This document shows, piece after piece, positions 1-9,045 of a DNA stretch of 64,000 nucleotides. The notes under the pieces were generated by a model. That model was given only the letters and a program-made list of their open reading frames with translations, was not told the DNA's origin and made no database searches. Each line of letters starts with the position of its first letter. Within the stretch, counting starts at the first letter, position 1. Source of the stretch: Bradyrhizobium sp. U87765 SZCCT0048 (GTDB lineage Bacteria; Pseudomonadota; Alphaproteobacteria; Rhizobiales; Xanthobacteraceae); NCBI RefSeq assembly GCF_018131225.1, contig NZ_JAFCMM010000001.1, positions 1,674,001 through 1,738,000 on the forward strand, given 5' to 3'. Both the position numbers and the translations under genes were made by a program.

Positions 1-365
1 ATCAATGTCATGGCGCCGCCCTTCTTGTCGGTGACGCTCTTCACCTGTGGGCTGAAGGTCAGCGTGTCGCCGACCATCACCGGCGCATGGTAGGCAAAGC
101 TCTGCTCGCCGTGCAGCACACGCGACAGGTCGATATCGAGCGCGGTGAGAAACTCGAACGGTTTCTCCGCGTCCATCATCTCCAGGCAGAACAGATAGGT
201 CGGCGGCACCGGCACCGCCGCATAGCCGCAGGCCTGCGCCACCGCGGCGTCGCGGTAGACCGGGTTGGTCTCGCCGAGCGTGTTGAAGAAATAGCGCAGC
301 CGCCCCGGCTCGACATGGGCGACGACTTCCGAGAAGCGGTGCCCGACCGCAGATTGATCAACCAT
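1..365 (-). CDS. MaoC-like (FAS1-like) dehydratase domain protein, 3' end outside window
   Basis: The visible 121 residues read as the N-terminal hot-dog domain of MaoC/FAS1-like dehydratases. The family hydrates or dehydrates 2-enoyl-/3-hydroxyacyl-CoA in beta-oxidation-type pathways. Typical features are the early FSEVVAHVEPGRLRYF stretch, NPVYRD, the VPVPPTYLF segment and an LHGEQSF stretch. The ATG is at 365-363, 8 bp after the stop of the thiolase gene upstream of it, so the two are probably one operon. The gene runs off the left edge, so length, C-terminus and any second domain are unknown. The domain call is fairly sure; the substrate is not known. Confidence 0.75.
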   Translation of the reverse strand, partial: MVDQSAVGHRFSEVVAHVEPGRLRYFFNTLGETNPVYRDAAVAQACGYAAVPVPPTYLFCLEMMDAEKPFEFLTALDIDLSRVLHGEQSFAYHAPVMVGDTLTFSPQVKSVTDKKGGAMTL

Positions 366-373
366 GGCGAACC

Positions 374-1558
374 TCAGACGCGCTCATAGAGGGTGACGAC
401 GCAAGCGCCGCCGAGCCCGAGATTGTGCTGCAGCGCGAGCCGGGCGCCGTCGACCTGGGTGCGCTCCGCCGCGCCACGCAGCTGCCGCGTCAGCTCGTAG
501 CACTGCGCCAGGCCAGTGGCGCCGAGCGGATGCCCCTTGGACAGGAGACCGCCCGACGGGTTGGTGACGATGCGGCCGCCATAGGTGTTGTCGCCGTCAT
601 CGATGAACCGCGCCGCACCGCCCTCGGGGCACAGCCCGAGCGCCTCATAGGTGATCAGCTCGTTGTGGGCGAAACAATCGTGCAGCTCGACCACGTCGAT
701 GTCCTCGGGGCCGACGCCGGCCACCTCATAGACCTTGTCGGCCGCGACGCGGCTCATGTCATAGCCGACGAGCTGCATCATGTCGGCAGCGCCGAAGGTC
801 GACGGCGTATCCGTGGTCATCGCCTGGGCGGCGATGCGCACGTCCTGGCGCAGGCCGTGCCTGGCAGCGAACTTTTCCGACACCAGGATCGCAGCGGCGC
901 CGCCGCAAGTCGGCGGGCAGGCCATCAGGCGGGTCATCACGCCCGGCCAGATCACCTGGTCGTTCATGACGTCATCGGCCGTAACTTCCTTGCGGAACAG
1001 CGCCAGCGGATTGTTGACGGCATGGCGGCTGGCCTTGGCGCGCACCTTGGCAAACGACGATAGCGGCGTGCCATGCTTTTGCATGTGGCTGAGGCCGGCG
1101 CCGCCAAAGTAGCGCAGCGCCAGCGGAATGCCGGCGGCGTCGACCAGCTTGTCCGCCGCCGCATCGAACTCGCCGAACGCGCTGGGGCGGTCGGTGTACA
1201 CCGAGCCGAGCGCGCCGGGCTTCATCTGCTCGAAGCCGAGCGCGAGCACGCAGTCAGCGGCGCCCGACGCGATCGCCTGCCGCGCGAGATAGAGCGCAGT
1301 CGAGCCGGTGGAGCAGTTGTTGTTGACGTTGACAATGGGGATGCCGCTCATCCCGACGGGATAGAGCGCGCGCTGGCCGCAGGTGGAATCGCCGTAGACG
1401 TAGCCGACATAGGCCTGCTCGACCATGCCGTAGTCGAGGCCGGCGTCGCTGAGCGCACGCCGCGCCGCCTCTGCCCCCATCTCATGATACGGCGCGCTGG
1501 CGCCGGGCTTGGCGAACGGGATCATGCCGACCCCGGCAACATGGACATGCGACGACAT
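374..1558 (-). CDS. SCP2-type thiolase (acetyl-CoA acyltransferase family)
   Basis: The 394-residue protein is a full-length thiolase of the sterol-carrier-protein-x class. It should cleave 3-ketoacyl-CoA with CoA. All three catalytic motifs are visible: the nucleophilic Cys in NNNCSTGS, the His in NPSGGLLSKGHPLGATG and the C-terminal Cys in GGACVVTL. The reading frame is open further upstream, but the ATG at 1558-1556 has a clear GGGAGG ribosome site and starts the family's usual N-terminus (HVHVAGVGMIPF). It is divergent from the TetR gene and likely cotranscribed with the MaoC-like gene. The pathway could be branched fatty acid, alicyclic or aromatic side-chain degradation; the sequence does not decide. 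Confidence 0.9.
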   Translation of the reverse strand: MSSHVHVAGVGMIPFAKPGASAPYHEMGAEAARRALSDAGLDYGMVEQAYVGYVYGDSTCGQRALYPVGMSGIPIVNVNNNCSTGSTALYLARQAIASGAADCVLALGFEQMKPGALGSVYTDRPSAFGEFDAAADKLVDAAGIPLALRYFGGAGLSHMQKHGTPLSSFAKVRAKASRHAVNNPLALFRKEVTADDVMNDQVIWPGVMTRLMACPPTCGGAAAILVSEKFAARHGLRQDVRIAAQAMTTDTPSTFGAADMMQLVGYDMSRVAADKVYEVAGVGPEDIDVVELHDCFAHNELITYEALGLCPEGGAARFIDDGDNTYGGRIVTNPSGGLLSKGHPLGATGLAQCYELTRQLRGAAERTQVDGARLALQHNLGLGGACVVTLYERV

Positions 1559-1591
1559 GCGAACCTCCCGAAATTGACCCGCTGGACTTTT

Positions 1592-1609
1592 TATTACCCG
1601 TGGGTAATA
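1592..1609. promoter_or_regulatory. Probable TetR operator, 18-bp inverted repeat
   Basis: TATTACCC-GT-GGGTAATA has perfect 8-bp arms around a 2-bp centre. It lies in the divergent gap between the thiolase (starts 1558, minus) and the tetR gene (plus), where an autorepressing TetR would bind. Assignment to this regulator is inferred from position only. Confidence 0.65.
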
Positions 1610-1619
1610 TACGGGTCCG

Positions 1620-2351
1620 ATGGGCCTGTCAATGCGCCCGAAGCCGCACACCAAAGATGATCGACATGAGATGATCGATATGGACACCCGCGCCCCTGCT
1701 GCCGAATCCCCATGGCTGCCGTTCGAAAGCCGCCGCCGCGCCCGCGACGAGAAGCGCGAGGCGGTGCTGCGCACCGCGGTGCAGCTGTTTCTTGAGCAGG
1801 GCTATCACCGCGCCACGCTCAACGAGGTGGCGGAGCGGCTGAACATCACCAAGCCCGCGCTCTACAACTACTTCCGCGGCAAGGACGAGATCCTGTTCGA
1901 GTGCTGGGCGATGGGACTGGAGCTCGTCGAGACTTCGACGGCCGCGATCAACGCTGCCGGCGGCAGCGGCCTCGACAAGCTGCGCAAGATGGCGCGCGCC
2001 TATGGCGGGCTGATGGCGACCGATTTCGGCGCCAGCCTGGTACGCTTTGACGTTCGTGATCTCGGCGCCAAGCACCGCGACATCGTGCTCGCCGGCAAGA
2101 AGAGCATCGACCGCACTTTTCGCGGCTATATCACCGAGGGCATCGCCGATGGTTCGATCACGCCGTGCGATCCCAAGATGACGGCATTCATGATCGCCGG
2201 CTCGCTGAACTGGATCGGGCACTGGTACAAGCGCGACGGCACGATGACGCCCGAAGCCATCGGCGAGACGTTCGCCATGCAACTCACCGACGGCCTCGCC
2301 GTGAGGCCTCCACGCAAACCACGCACAACCAAACAACACACGAAACGCTGA
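1620..2351 (+). CDS. TetR-family transcriptional regulator
   Basis: An N-terminal helix-turn-helix of TetR type is visible at about residues 66-87 (LNEVAERLNITKPALYNYF). It is followed by an all-helical ligand domain of normal size. The longest frame (243 aa) opens at 1620, but no good ribosome site precedes it. ATGs at 1635, 1671 and 1680 are alternatives, and the last would still leave 18 residues before the conserved RRRARDEKREAVL segment. It is divergent from the thiolase gene, with an 18-bp palindrome between them, and is followed after 35 bp by an acyl-CoA ligase. It probably represses both units until an acyl-CoA or free acid is bound, as many TetR regulators of beta-oxidation do (inference). 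Confidence 0.88.
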   Translation: MGLSMRPKPHTKDDRHEMIDMDTRAPAAESPWLPFESRRRARDEKREAVLRTAVQLFLEQGYHRATLNEVAERLNITKPALYNYFRGKDEILFECWAMGLELVETSTAAINAAGGSGLDKLRKMARAYGGLMATDFGASLVRFDVRDLGAKHRDIVLAGKKSIDRTFRGYITEGIADGSITPCDPKMTAFMIAGSLNWIGHWYKRDGTMTPEAIGETFAMQLTDGLAVRPPRKPRTTKQHTKR

Positions 2352-2386
2352 AAGCGTTCACCCACAATCACATCGGGAGAGAAGCC

Positions 2387-3943
2387 ATGAACATTACCCA
2401 AGGACTGCGACGCGCGCGCCAGACCAATCCCGGCGGCCTCGCCACCATCTGCAACGGCCGCCGCCGCACCTGGGGCGAGGTCGGCGCGCGCATCACGCGC
2501 CTCGCCGGCGCGCTGCAGGCGCTCGGCGTCAAGGCCGGCGATCGCGTCGCCGTGCTGTCGCTCAACTCAGACCGCTATCTCGAGCTCTATCTCGCCACCG
2601 GCTGGGCCGGCGGCGTCATCGTTCCCCTCAACATCCGCTGGAGCGCGGTCGAGAACGAGGATGCGCTGCGCGACTGCCGCGCCGGCCTGCTCGTGGTCGA
2701 CAAGGCCTTCGCAGCGACCGGCGCCGCGCTGGCGCAGGCCATTGCGGGCCTCCAGCTGATCTATGCCGACGACGGCGACACACCCGCCGGCATGGCGAAC
2801 TACGAAGCCCTGCTCGACGCCAGCGCGCCGGTCCCCGATGCGATGCGCAGCGGCGCCGACCTCGCCGGCATCTTTTACACCGGCGGCACCACCGGCCGCT
2901 CCAAGGGCGTGATGCTCAGCCACACCAACCTGATGGCCAATGCGCTGAACGCGCTCGGCGAGGGGCTGTTTCCCGCAGGCTGCACCTATCTGCACGCGGC
3001 GCCGATGTTCCACCTCGCCAACGGCGCGGCGATGTATTCGCTGCTGCTCGGCGGCGGCACCAATGTCATGATTCAGGGTTTCACACCCGAGGGGGTGATG
3101 GCGGCGTTCCAGAACGAGCGGATCACCGACGTCCTGCTGGTGCCGACGATGATCCAGATGCTGGTCGATCACCCCGCGCTCGGGAACTACGACCTGTCGT
3201 CGCTCCAGAACATCATCTATGGCGCGTCGCCGATCAGCGAGGCGGTGCTCGACCGCGCCTCGCGCGCCCTGCCCCATGTGCACTTCACCCAGGCCTACGG
3301 CATGACCGAGCTATCGCCGATCGCGACACTCTTGCACTGGAACGACCACATCGGCGACAGCCGCGCCAAGGGCCGCCATCGCGGCGCCGGCCGCGCCACG
3401 CTCGGCTGCGAGGTGCGCATCGTCGATATCGATGACAACGAGGTGCCGCGCGGCACCGTCGGCGAGATCGTCGCCCGCGGCGACAACGTCATGATGGGCT
3501 ACTGGGAGCGGCCAGAGGAAACCGCGCGCGCCATCGTCGACGGCTGGATGCATACCGGCGACGGCGGCACCATGGACGACGACGGCTTCATCTATGTGGT
3601 CGACCGCGTCAAGGACATGATCATCAGCGGCGGCGAGAACGTCTATTCGGTGGAAGTCGAAAATGCGGTCGCGCAGCACCCGGCCGTGGCGCAGTGCGCC
3701 GTCATCGGCATCCCCAGCGAGCAATGGGGCGAGCAGGTCCACGCCGTGGTCGTCACCAAGAGCGGCGCCAGCGTCACCGAGGCAGAACTGCTGGCGTTCT
3801 GCAAGACCCTCATCGCTGGCTACAAGTGCCCGCGCAGCGCAGATATCAGCGACAAGCCGTTGCCGCTATCAGGCGCCGGCAAGATCCTGAAGCGCGAGCT
3901 GCGCCGGCCGTTCTGGGAGACGCAGGAGCGGCGGGTGAGCTGA
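2387..3943 (+). CDS. Acyl-CoA ligase (AMP-forming), long-chain fatty acid/aromatic type
   Basis: A 518-residue ANL-superfamily enzyme that should adenylate a carboxylic acid and transfer it to CoA. Visible core motifs are FYTGGTTGRSKGVMLSH (phosphate loop, about residue 163), QAYGMTELSP, HTGDGG, the hinge DRVKDMIISGGENVYSVE and the C-terminal Lys in LSGAGKILKREL. The ATG at 2387 has a GGGAGA site 6 bp upstream; the frame is open further upstream but that part overlaps tetR. It follows tetR by 35 bp. It closely resembles the ligase at 21709-23265: same length, same phosphate loop and near-identical hinge. The acid activated cannot be told from the sequence. Confidence 0.9.
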   Translation: MNITQGLRRARQTNPGGLATICNGRRRTWGEVGARITRLAGALQALGVKAGDRVAVLSLNSDRYLELYLATGWAGGVIVPLNIRWSAVENEDALRDCRAGLLVVDKAFAATGAALAQAIAGLQLIYADDGDTPAGMANYEALLDASAPVPDAMRSGADLAGIFYTGGTTGRSKGVMLSHTNLMANALNALGEGLFPAGCTYLHAAPMFHLANGAAMYSLLLGGGTNVMIQGFTPEGVMAAFQNERITDVLLVPTMIQMLVDHPALGNYDLSSLQNIIYGASPISEAVLDRASRALPHVHFTQAYGMTELSPIATLLHWNDHIGDSRAKGRHRGAGRATLGCEVRIVDIDDNEVPRGTVGEIVARGDNVMMGYWERPEETARAIVDGWMHTGDGGTMDDDGFIYVVDRVKDMIISGGENVYSVEVENAVAQHPAVAQCAVIGIPSEQWGEQVHAVVVTKSGASVTEAELLAFCKTLIAGYKCPRSADISDKPLPLSGAGKILKRELRRPFWETQERRVS

Positions 3944-4009
3944 GAAAGACCGCGCCCGACAACGAGGGCAACACAACAGCGCCCCGCATCAAAACAAGGA
4001 AACACCTTC

Positions 4010-5548
4010 ATGGACCGCTCTCTCGGCAAAATGCTGGTAGGCAATATCCTGGCCACGGCTGCGCTACGCTTTCCGGACTCGCCGGCCATTTACTGTGCCA
4101 CGACCGACCGGCGCTTCGACTTCCGCACCGTCAACGATCGCTGCAACCGTCTGTCGCATGCGCTGCTCGGGCTCGGCTACAAAAAAGGCGACGTCGTCGC
4201 CTTCCTGACCTCCAACCGGGCCGAGATCGCCGAAATCTACTTCGCGCTGGCCCGCACCGGCATCATCGGCCTGCCGCTGAACTATCGGCTGGCGTTGCCG
4301 GAAATGCGCGAACTGGTCCGATCCATGGGCGCGAAAGCCCTCATCTACGAAGGACGGTTCGCATCGGCCGCGCCAGCGATCGGTGAGAGCGTTCGCCATG
4401 TGATAGAGATCGACGGAAACCGCAGCGACGGGGCTCTCGACTACCAAACGCTACTGGCATCGGCCTCTGCGCAGCCACCCGATGTCGAGATCGATGAGGC
4501 CGATCCCTTCTATTTCAACCTCACCTCCGGCACCACCGGACTGCCGAAATCCTATGTGCTGACGCAGTACAACAACAGCACGCTCGGCCCGATGTTCCAG
4601 GCGTTCGACCTCGACCGTCGTGACGTGGCCATGACCGTGTTTCCGGCTTTCGGACGCGTCGGCTTTGCCTGGATTTTGGGCGCGATCCTCTACGGCATCC
4701 CCAACGTGCTGGTCAACTTCGAGCCGAACGAGGTGCTGCGCCTGATCGAACGCGAGCGCGTCAGCATCGTCAATCTCGTCCCGACCATGGCGGCGATGCT
4801 GCTGCCGGCGCAGGCCGCAGCCGCGCGTGACCTCAGTTCCCTGCGCGGGATCGTGTTCGCGGGCGCCAGCCTGCCGGCAAGCATCGGCGAGCAGGTCACC
4901 GCCCATCTCTGTCCGGACCTTTATGAATACTACGGCATGCAGGAGACCGGCGCGCTGGTGGTGAGCACCCCGGACGATCGCCGTCGCCAACCGCAGTCGG
5001 TCGGCAGACCGATCGCGTTCACGGACATCCGCATCGCCGACGACAACGGCAATGCCGTCGGCCCCGGACAGCTCGGCGAAATCCTCGGACGTTCGCCGAA
5101 CACCACGACCGCCTACCATGAAAATCCCGAGAAGTCCGCCGAGACCTTTCGCAACGGCTGGGTTCACACCGGCGATCTCGGCAGCGTCGATGAAGACGGC
5201 TTCCTGACAATTCGAGGCCGGAAGAAGGACATGATCGTGTCCGGCGGCCAGAACGTTCATGCCGCGGAGGTCGAAGACATCATTCTGCGCTGTCCTGGCG
5301 TCGCCGACTGTGCGGTATTCGGCCTGCCCGACGACCTGTGGGGCGAGCGCGTAACGGCGCTGGTTATTCCCCGCGACGATGCGACCATCACGGCGCAGCA
5401 GCTCACAGATTTCTGCCGGCAACATCTCGCCGGCTTCAAGACGCCAAAGGAATTCCTGGTAGAGGCGGCTGCGCTACCGCGGACGCCGACCGGCAAGGTG
5501 CAGAAATTCCTGCTCGTCGAGCGCTTCAGCCGGCGTCCCGCCGGCTAG
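4010..5548 (+). CDS. Acyl-CoA ligase / AMP-dependent synthetase
   Basis: A 512-residue ANL enzyme with all core motifs: NLTSGTTGLPKS (phosphate loop), YEYYGMQETG, HTGDLGSVDEDGFL, GRKKDMIVSGGQNVHAAEVE and the C-terminal catalytic Lys in TPTGKVQKFLL. It lies 66 bp after the preceding ligase on the same strand and so is probably cotranscribed. The two are not close paralogues: the phosphate loop is TSGTTGLPKS here and TGGTTGRSKG there. The likely role is activation of a second acid, or of an intermediate of the same pathway. A converging oxygenase gene follows after a strong hairpin. Confidence 0.9.
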   Translation: MDRSLGKMLVGNILATAALRFPDSPAIYCATTDRRFDFRTVNDRCNRLSHALLGLGYKKGDVVAFLTSNRAEIAEIYFALARTGIIGLPLNYRLALPEMRELVRSMGAKALIYEGRFASAAPAIGESVRHVIEIDGNRSDGALDYQTLLASASAQPPDVEIDEADPFYFNLTSGTTGLPKSYVLTQYNNSTLGPMFQAFDLDRRDVAMTVFPAFGRVGFAWILGAILYGIPNVLVNFEPNEVLRLIERERVSIVNLVPTMAAMLLPAQAAAARDLSSLRGIVFAGASLPASIGEQVTAHLCPDLYEYYGMQETGALVVSTPDDRRRQPQSVGRPIAFTDIRIADDNGNAVGPGQLGEILGRSPNTTTAYHENPEKSAETFRNGWVHTGDLGSVDEDGFLTIRGRKKDMIVSGGQNVHAAEVEDIILRCPGVADCAVFGLPDDLWGERVTALVIPRDDATITAQQLTDFCRQHLAGFKTPKEFLVEAAALPRTPTGKVQKFLLVERFSRRPAG

Positions 5549-5589
5549 GCCCCGCCACCTGCCACGCGCGATCGCGGCGCTGAAGCTGG

Positions 5590-5626
5590 ATCACCGGGTT
5601 GCGACGCTTCACGTCGGCCCGGTGAT
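5590..5626. terminator. Strong bipartite hairpin between convergent genes
   Basis: ATCACCGGG (5590-5598) pairs perfectly with CCCGGTGAT (5618-5626). Inside it, CGACG (5602-5606) pairs with CGTCG (5612-5616). It sits between the convergent ends of the ligase and the oxygenase, as a bidirectional terminator would. No proper T-run follows on the plus strand, so the terminator role is only likely. Confidence 0.45.
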
Positions 5627-5702
5627 GACGCTGAAAAATCTGCAAGCGCAACGCGCACCAAACAACGGCCGCAACCATTCCCCGGGGCCCTACGCCACGG
5701 CA

Positions 5703-6548
5703 TCAATGCGTATGAAACACCAGCGTGCGGACCTCGATGCTCTCGCGCGGCGGCGCGTCGGCCGGCGTGGTCGGGTCGACGAAGGCGGTGTGCGGGCCGA
5801 AGCGGGTGCGGCCGTCGGTCGCCGAATCGTAACACTTCAGCAGCAGCGCCTCGTCGACCCGCATCTCCGGCACGTAGAACCAGCGGTGATCGGGATTGAA
5901 GGTCACCGAATAGTTCTCGCCATTACGGTTGGGGTAGATCAGGTCTGAGGCAACGAGATCCTGCGGTGCGACCGTGGTCGCATCACACATCGCCAGCGGC
6001 GTGTCGCGCAGCGGGCCGCGGAGCGGCCGCCACAGATTGATGATCTGCACCCGTCCGCGCAGCAGTGCGTCGGCCTGATCCGGCAGATGCTCGCGCACCC
6101 GGTTCGGCCCGGAGGCCGCGGTCTGATCGACATGCACCCGCGTCGCCGGCTGGCGCGGCCCGGCGCCGCGCACGTCGGCGGCCCCGGCAACACGCTTGCG
6201 CACGGTGTGGTCGAAGATCACGACACGGTCAGCCTTCAGCGTCGCCCGCAGGAAGCGCTCGACCTCGGGATAGTAGACGCGGCGGATCTCGTCCTCGTCA
6301 TCGAAATTTCTGACCGCGGTCGGCTGCGGCAGCAGCGCGAAGCCTTCGCGGTCGAGCGAGAAGTCGTGCCCCGCCTTGCGGACGTCGAAGATCGGCAGGC
6401 TGTGCGGCTCGCTGACGATATTGCTCTTCGGCTCGCCCGGCGGCGGATCGTAAGCATAGGTCCGCGGCTTGGTGGCCATCGGCGCGATGTAATTGAGCTC
6501 GGCGGTCACGAACGGTACGGATTCGAGGGTGGCGGGTTGAAGTCCCAT
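5703..6548 (-). CDS. CmcJ/NvfI-family non-haem iron oxygenase-like protein
   Basis: A 281-residue protein resembling the CmcJ/AsaB/NvfI family of Fe(II)/2-oxoglutarate-type oxygenases and desaturases. Visible are RKAGHDFSLDREGFAL near the N-terminus, RVVIFDHTVR, and an H-x-D iron pair in RVHVDQT. YSVTFNPDHRWFYVPEM follows, then a later His in FGPHTAFVDP with SIEVRTLVF after it. The ATG at 6548-6546 has a GGGAG site; the longer frame upstream is rejected because the extra residues are low-quality and lack a ribosome site. It stands alone, convergent to the ligases and downstream of the molybdenum hydroxylase genes with a 295-bp gap. The gap holds a terminator-like hairpin and nothing else I recognise. 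The substrate is unknown. Confidence 0.75.
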   Translation of the reverse strand: MGLQPATLESVPFVTAELNYIAPMATKPRTYAYDPPPGEPKSNIVSEPHSLPIFDVRKAGHDFSLDREGFALLPQPTAVRNFDDEDEIRRVYYPEVERFLRATLKADRVVIFDHTVRKRVAGAADVRGAGPRQPATRVHVDQTAASGPNRVREHLPDQADALLRGRVQIINLWRPLRGPLRDTPLAMCDATTVAPQDLVASDLIYPNRNGENYSVTFNPDHRWFYVPEMRVDEALLLKCYDSATDGRTRFGPHTAFVDPTTPADAPPRESIEVRTLVFHTH

Positions 6549-6754
6549 CTTGTTGATCTCCCGTTTGCCGCCCCTACAAGACCGCAGGGTTTCGGCACAA
6601 GGCACTGGCGGACGCGACACGCCCACCGTTATCTTGGTGATTTTGGCGGCGGCGGAACATCAGGCAAGAGGCAGCGCGATAAAAGCAAGGACTTGGCGCC
6701 GGCCTCACAGGCCGCGAAAGGATTTTGCTGCGCCATCGCCTCCCCGTAGAATGC

Positions 6755-6780
6755 AAAGGGGCGCGACGGAACCCCGCCCC
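6755..6780 (-). terminator. Terminator-like hairpin after the molybdenum hydroxylase genes
   Basis: On the minus strand, GGGGCG (6780-6775) and CGCCCC (6763-6758) form a 6-bp GC stem followed by a short TTT. It lies 64 bp beyond the stop of the large subunit. The U-tract is short, so this is a modest call. Confidence 0.4.
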
Positions 6781-6843
6781 AAAAAAGGAACCGCCGCCGG
6801 AGTTGATCCCCGGCAGCGGCATGCGATCAATTCGACGTCGTGA

Positions 6844-9036
6844 TCAGGCGAACACGATATCGTGGTTCTTGAGCGGCACCGAGCGGATGCGCTTGCCGGT
6901 CGCGGCAAAGAACGCGTTGAGCACGGCGGGCGCAGCAACGCAGATGGTCGGCTCGCCGACACCGCCCCAGAAGCCGCCGCTCGGCATCAGGATGGTCTCG
7001 ACCTTCGGCATCTCGGCGATGCGCATCGAGTTGTAGCTGTCGAAGTTCTCCTGCTCGACGCGGCCGTTCTTGAGCGTGATCTCGCCATAGAACAGCGCCG
7101 ACAGGCCGTAGACAAACGAGCCGGCGATCTGGCGCTCGACCTGCGCCGGGTTGACGACATAGCCGGGATCGGTCGCGGCGACGATACGGTGGATCCTGAT
7201 CTTGCTGCCGTCGGTGATCGAGATCTCGGTTGCCGCCGCGACATAGCTGCCATAGCCCATGTGCTGGGCGATGCCGCGGAACACGCCCTGGGGCGGCGGC
7301 GTATCCCAGCCGATACGCTCGGCGACCGCATCGAGCACCGCACGGTGTTTGGGATGCCCGGCCATCAGCTTGCGGCGAAAGGTGAGCGGATCCTGCTTCG
7401 CCGCTGCCGCCAGCTCGTCGATGAAGGACTCCAGATAGATCGCGTTGTGGTTGATGTTGACGCCACGCCAGAAGCCGGGCGGCACCGGCGGGTTGCGCAT
7501 GCTGTGCTCGACCAGCAGGTTCGGCACGTCGTAGCCGAACACGGCTTCGCCCCGTGGCGCGAGCCCCTGGAATGCGGCCGGGTCCATGCCGTTCTGCAGC
7601 GCGCCGGGCCGAGCGCTCGCCAGGATCGACTGACCCGAAAGGCGCAGATGCAGCGCGGTGAGGTTGCCGTCGGCGTCGAGGCCGCCGACCAGCCTGCACT
7701 GGGTCACCGGATGGTAGCGGCCGTGGAGCATGTCCTCCTCGCGCGACCACAGCAGCTTCACCGGCGTGCCCGGCATCTGCTTGGCGATCAGCACCGCCTG
7801 GGTGACGTAGTCGGACATGCCGCGCCGGCCGAAGCCGCCGCCGAGCATCACCTTGTGCACGTCGCACTTCTCCGGCGGCAGGCCGGAGGCCGCGATCGCC
7901 GCGGCGAGCGCACCCTCGCCGTTCTGCGTGCCGGTCCACACCTCGCAGCGCTCGGGCGTATAGAGCGCGGTGGCGTTGAGCGGCTCCATCGCGGCGTGGT
8001 TCTGGTAGGGATAGGCGTAGGTGGCCTCAATACGCCGCGCAGCATTGGCGAGCGCGCCCTTGGCATCCCCATTGCTGTTGCCGACGAACGCCGGCTGCGC
8101 CGGATCGAGTCCCTCGGCGAGCCAGGATGCGATCGACGCGCTGGAGAGCCTGGCGTGCTCGCCCTCATCCCATGTCACCGGCAGCGCATCGAGCGCAGCC
8201 TTGGCGTGCCACCAGCTGTCGGCGACTACGGCGACGGCGCTGTCGCCGACCTTGACCACCTGCTTGACGCCCTTCATGCCGGTGACCTTGGCGGCGTCGA
8301 AGCTCCGGAGCTTGCCGCCGAAGACCGGACAATCCCTGATCGCCGCGCTGACCATGCCCGGCAGCTTGACGTCGATACTGTACGTCATGCGCCCGGTCGT
8401 CTTGTCGACGGTGTCGAGCCGCTTGAGGCCCTTGCCGGCGATGGTCCAGTCCTTTGGATCTTTCAACTGGATATTGGTCGGCGGCGTCAGCTTCGCCGCG
8501 GCGTCCGCGACCTTGCCGTAGGTCGTGGTGCGCCCGGTCGCTGCGTGGGTGATGACGCTGTTGGCGGCACTGCATTCGGACGCCGGCACGCCCCAGGCGT
8601 TGGCAGCGGCCTGAATCAGGATGATCCGCGCGGCGGCGCCACCCTGGCGGACGTAGTCGTGCGAGCCGCGGATGCCATGGCTCCCGCCGGTGGAGAAGTC
8701 GCCCCACACCCGCTGGCGGGCGCGGTTCTCGCCCGGGGTCGGATATTCGGTCGTCACCTTCGACCAGTCGCACTGCAGTTCCTCGGCGACAAGCTGGGCG
8801 AGACCAGTGAGCGTGCCCTGCCCCATCTCGGAGCGGGCGATGCGGATGACGACAGTGTCGTCGGGCCGCACCACCACCCAGGCGTTGACTTCGGGTGCCG
8901 CGGCCGCCGGCGCGCCATCGGCGGCACGGGCGGCGGACAGATCAAGACCGAGGGCGAGGCCGCCGCCGAGGGCGGCAGCGCCGATGACAAAGGCGCGGCG
9001 GCTGACGGCCGGCGAGATCGTGACATGCTGTGTCAT
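6844..9036 (-). CDS. Molybdopterin-binding subunit of xanthine dehydrogenase-family hydroxylase (IorB-like), Tat-exported
   Basis: A 730-residue large subunit of the isoquinoline 1-oxidoreductase/aldehyde dehydrogenase class. These enzymes hydroxylate N-heterocycles or oxidise aldehydes using a Mo-cytosine-dinucleotide cofactor. A Tat signal is plain (SRRAFVIG at residues 12-19, then a hydrophobic stretch and AARA), so the holoenzyme is probably periplasmic. Cofactor motifs include GGGFGRRG and the C-terminal GGFWGGVGEPTIC, which carries the catalytic Glu. It is 9 bp downstream of the [2Fe-2S] subunit. No FAD subunit is encoded nearby, so electrons may pass to a cytochrome, as in other two-subunit members. 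The substrate is unknown. Confidence 0.9.
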   Translation of the reverse strand: MTQHVTISPAVSRRAFVIGAAALGGGLALGLDLSAARAADGAPAAAAPEVNAWVVVRPDDTVVIRIARSEMGQGTLTGLAQLVAEELQCDWSKVTTEYPTPGENRARQRVWGDFSTGGSHGIRGSHDYVRQGGAAARIILIQAAANAWGVPASECSAANSVITHAATGRTTTYGKVADAAAKLTPPTNIQLKDPKDWTIAGKGLKRLDTVDKTTGRMTYSIDVKLPGMVSAAIRDCPVFGGKLRSFDAAKVTGMKGVKQVVKVGDSAVAVVADSWWHAKAALDALPVTWDEGEHARLSSASIASWLAEGLDPAQPAFVGNSNGDAKGALANAARRIEATYAYPYQNHAAMEPLNATALYTPERCEVWTGTQNGEGALAAAIAASGLPPEKCDVHKVMLGGGFGRRGMSDYVTQAVLIAKQMPGTPVKLLWSREEDMLHGRYHPVTQCRLVGGLDADGNLTALHLRLSGQSILASARPGALQNGMDPAAFQGLAPRGEAVFGYDVPNLLVEHSMRNPPVPPGFWRGVNINHNAIYLESFIDELAAAAKQDPLTFRRKLMAGHPKHRAVLDAVAERIGWDTPPPQGVFRGIAQHMGYGSYVAAATEISITDGSKIRIHRIVAATDPGYVVNPAQVERQIAGSFVYGLSALFYGEITLKNGRVEQENFDSYNSMRIAEMPKVETILMPSGGFWGGVGEPTICVAAPAVLNAFFAATGKRIRSVPLKNHDIVFA

Positions 9037-9045
9037 GGTGTCACC

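Noticed and set aside
2344..2358. Small hairpin AACGCT-GAA-AGCGTT over the tetR stop codon
   Set aside because: The 6-bp stem is too short, has no T-run and lies in an operon gap. It is probably chance.
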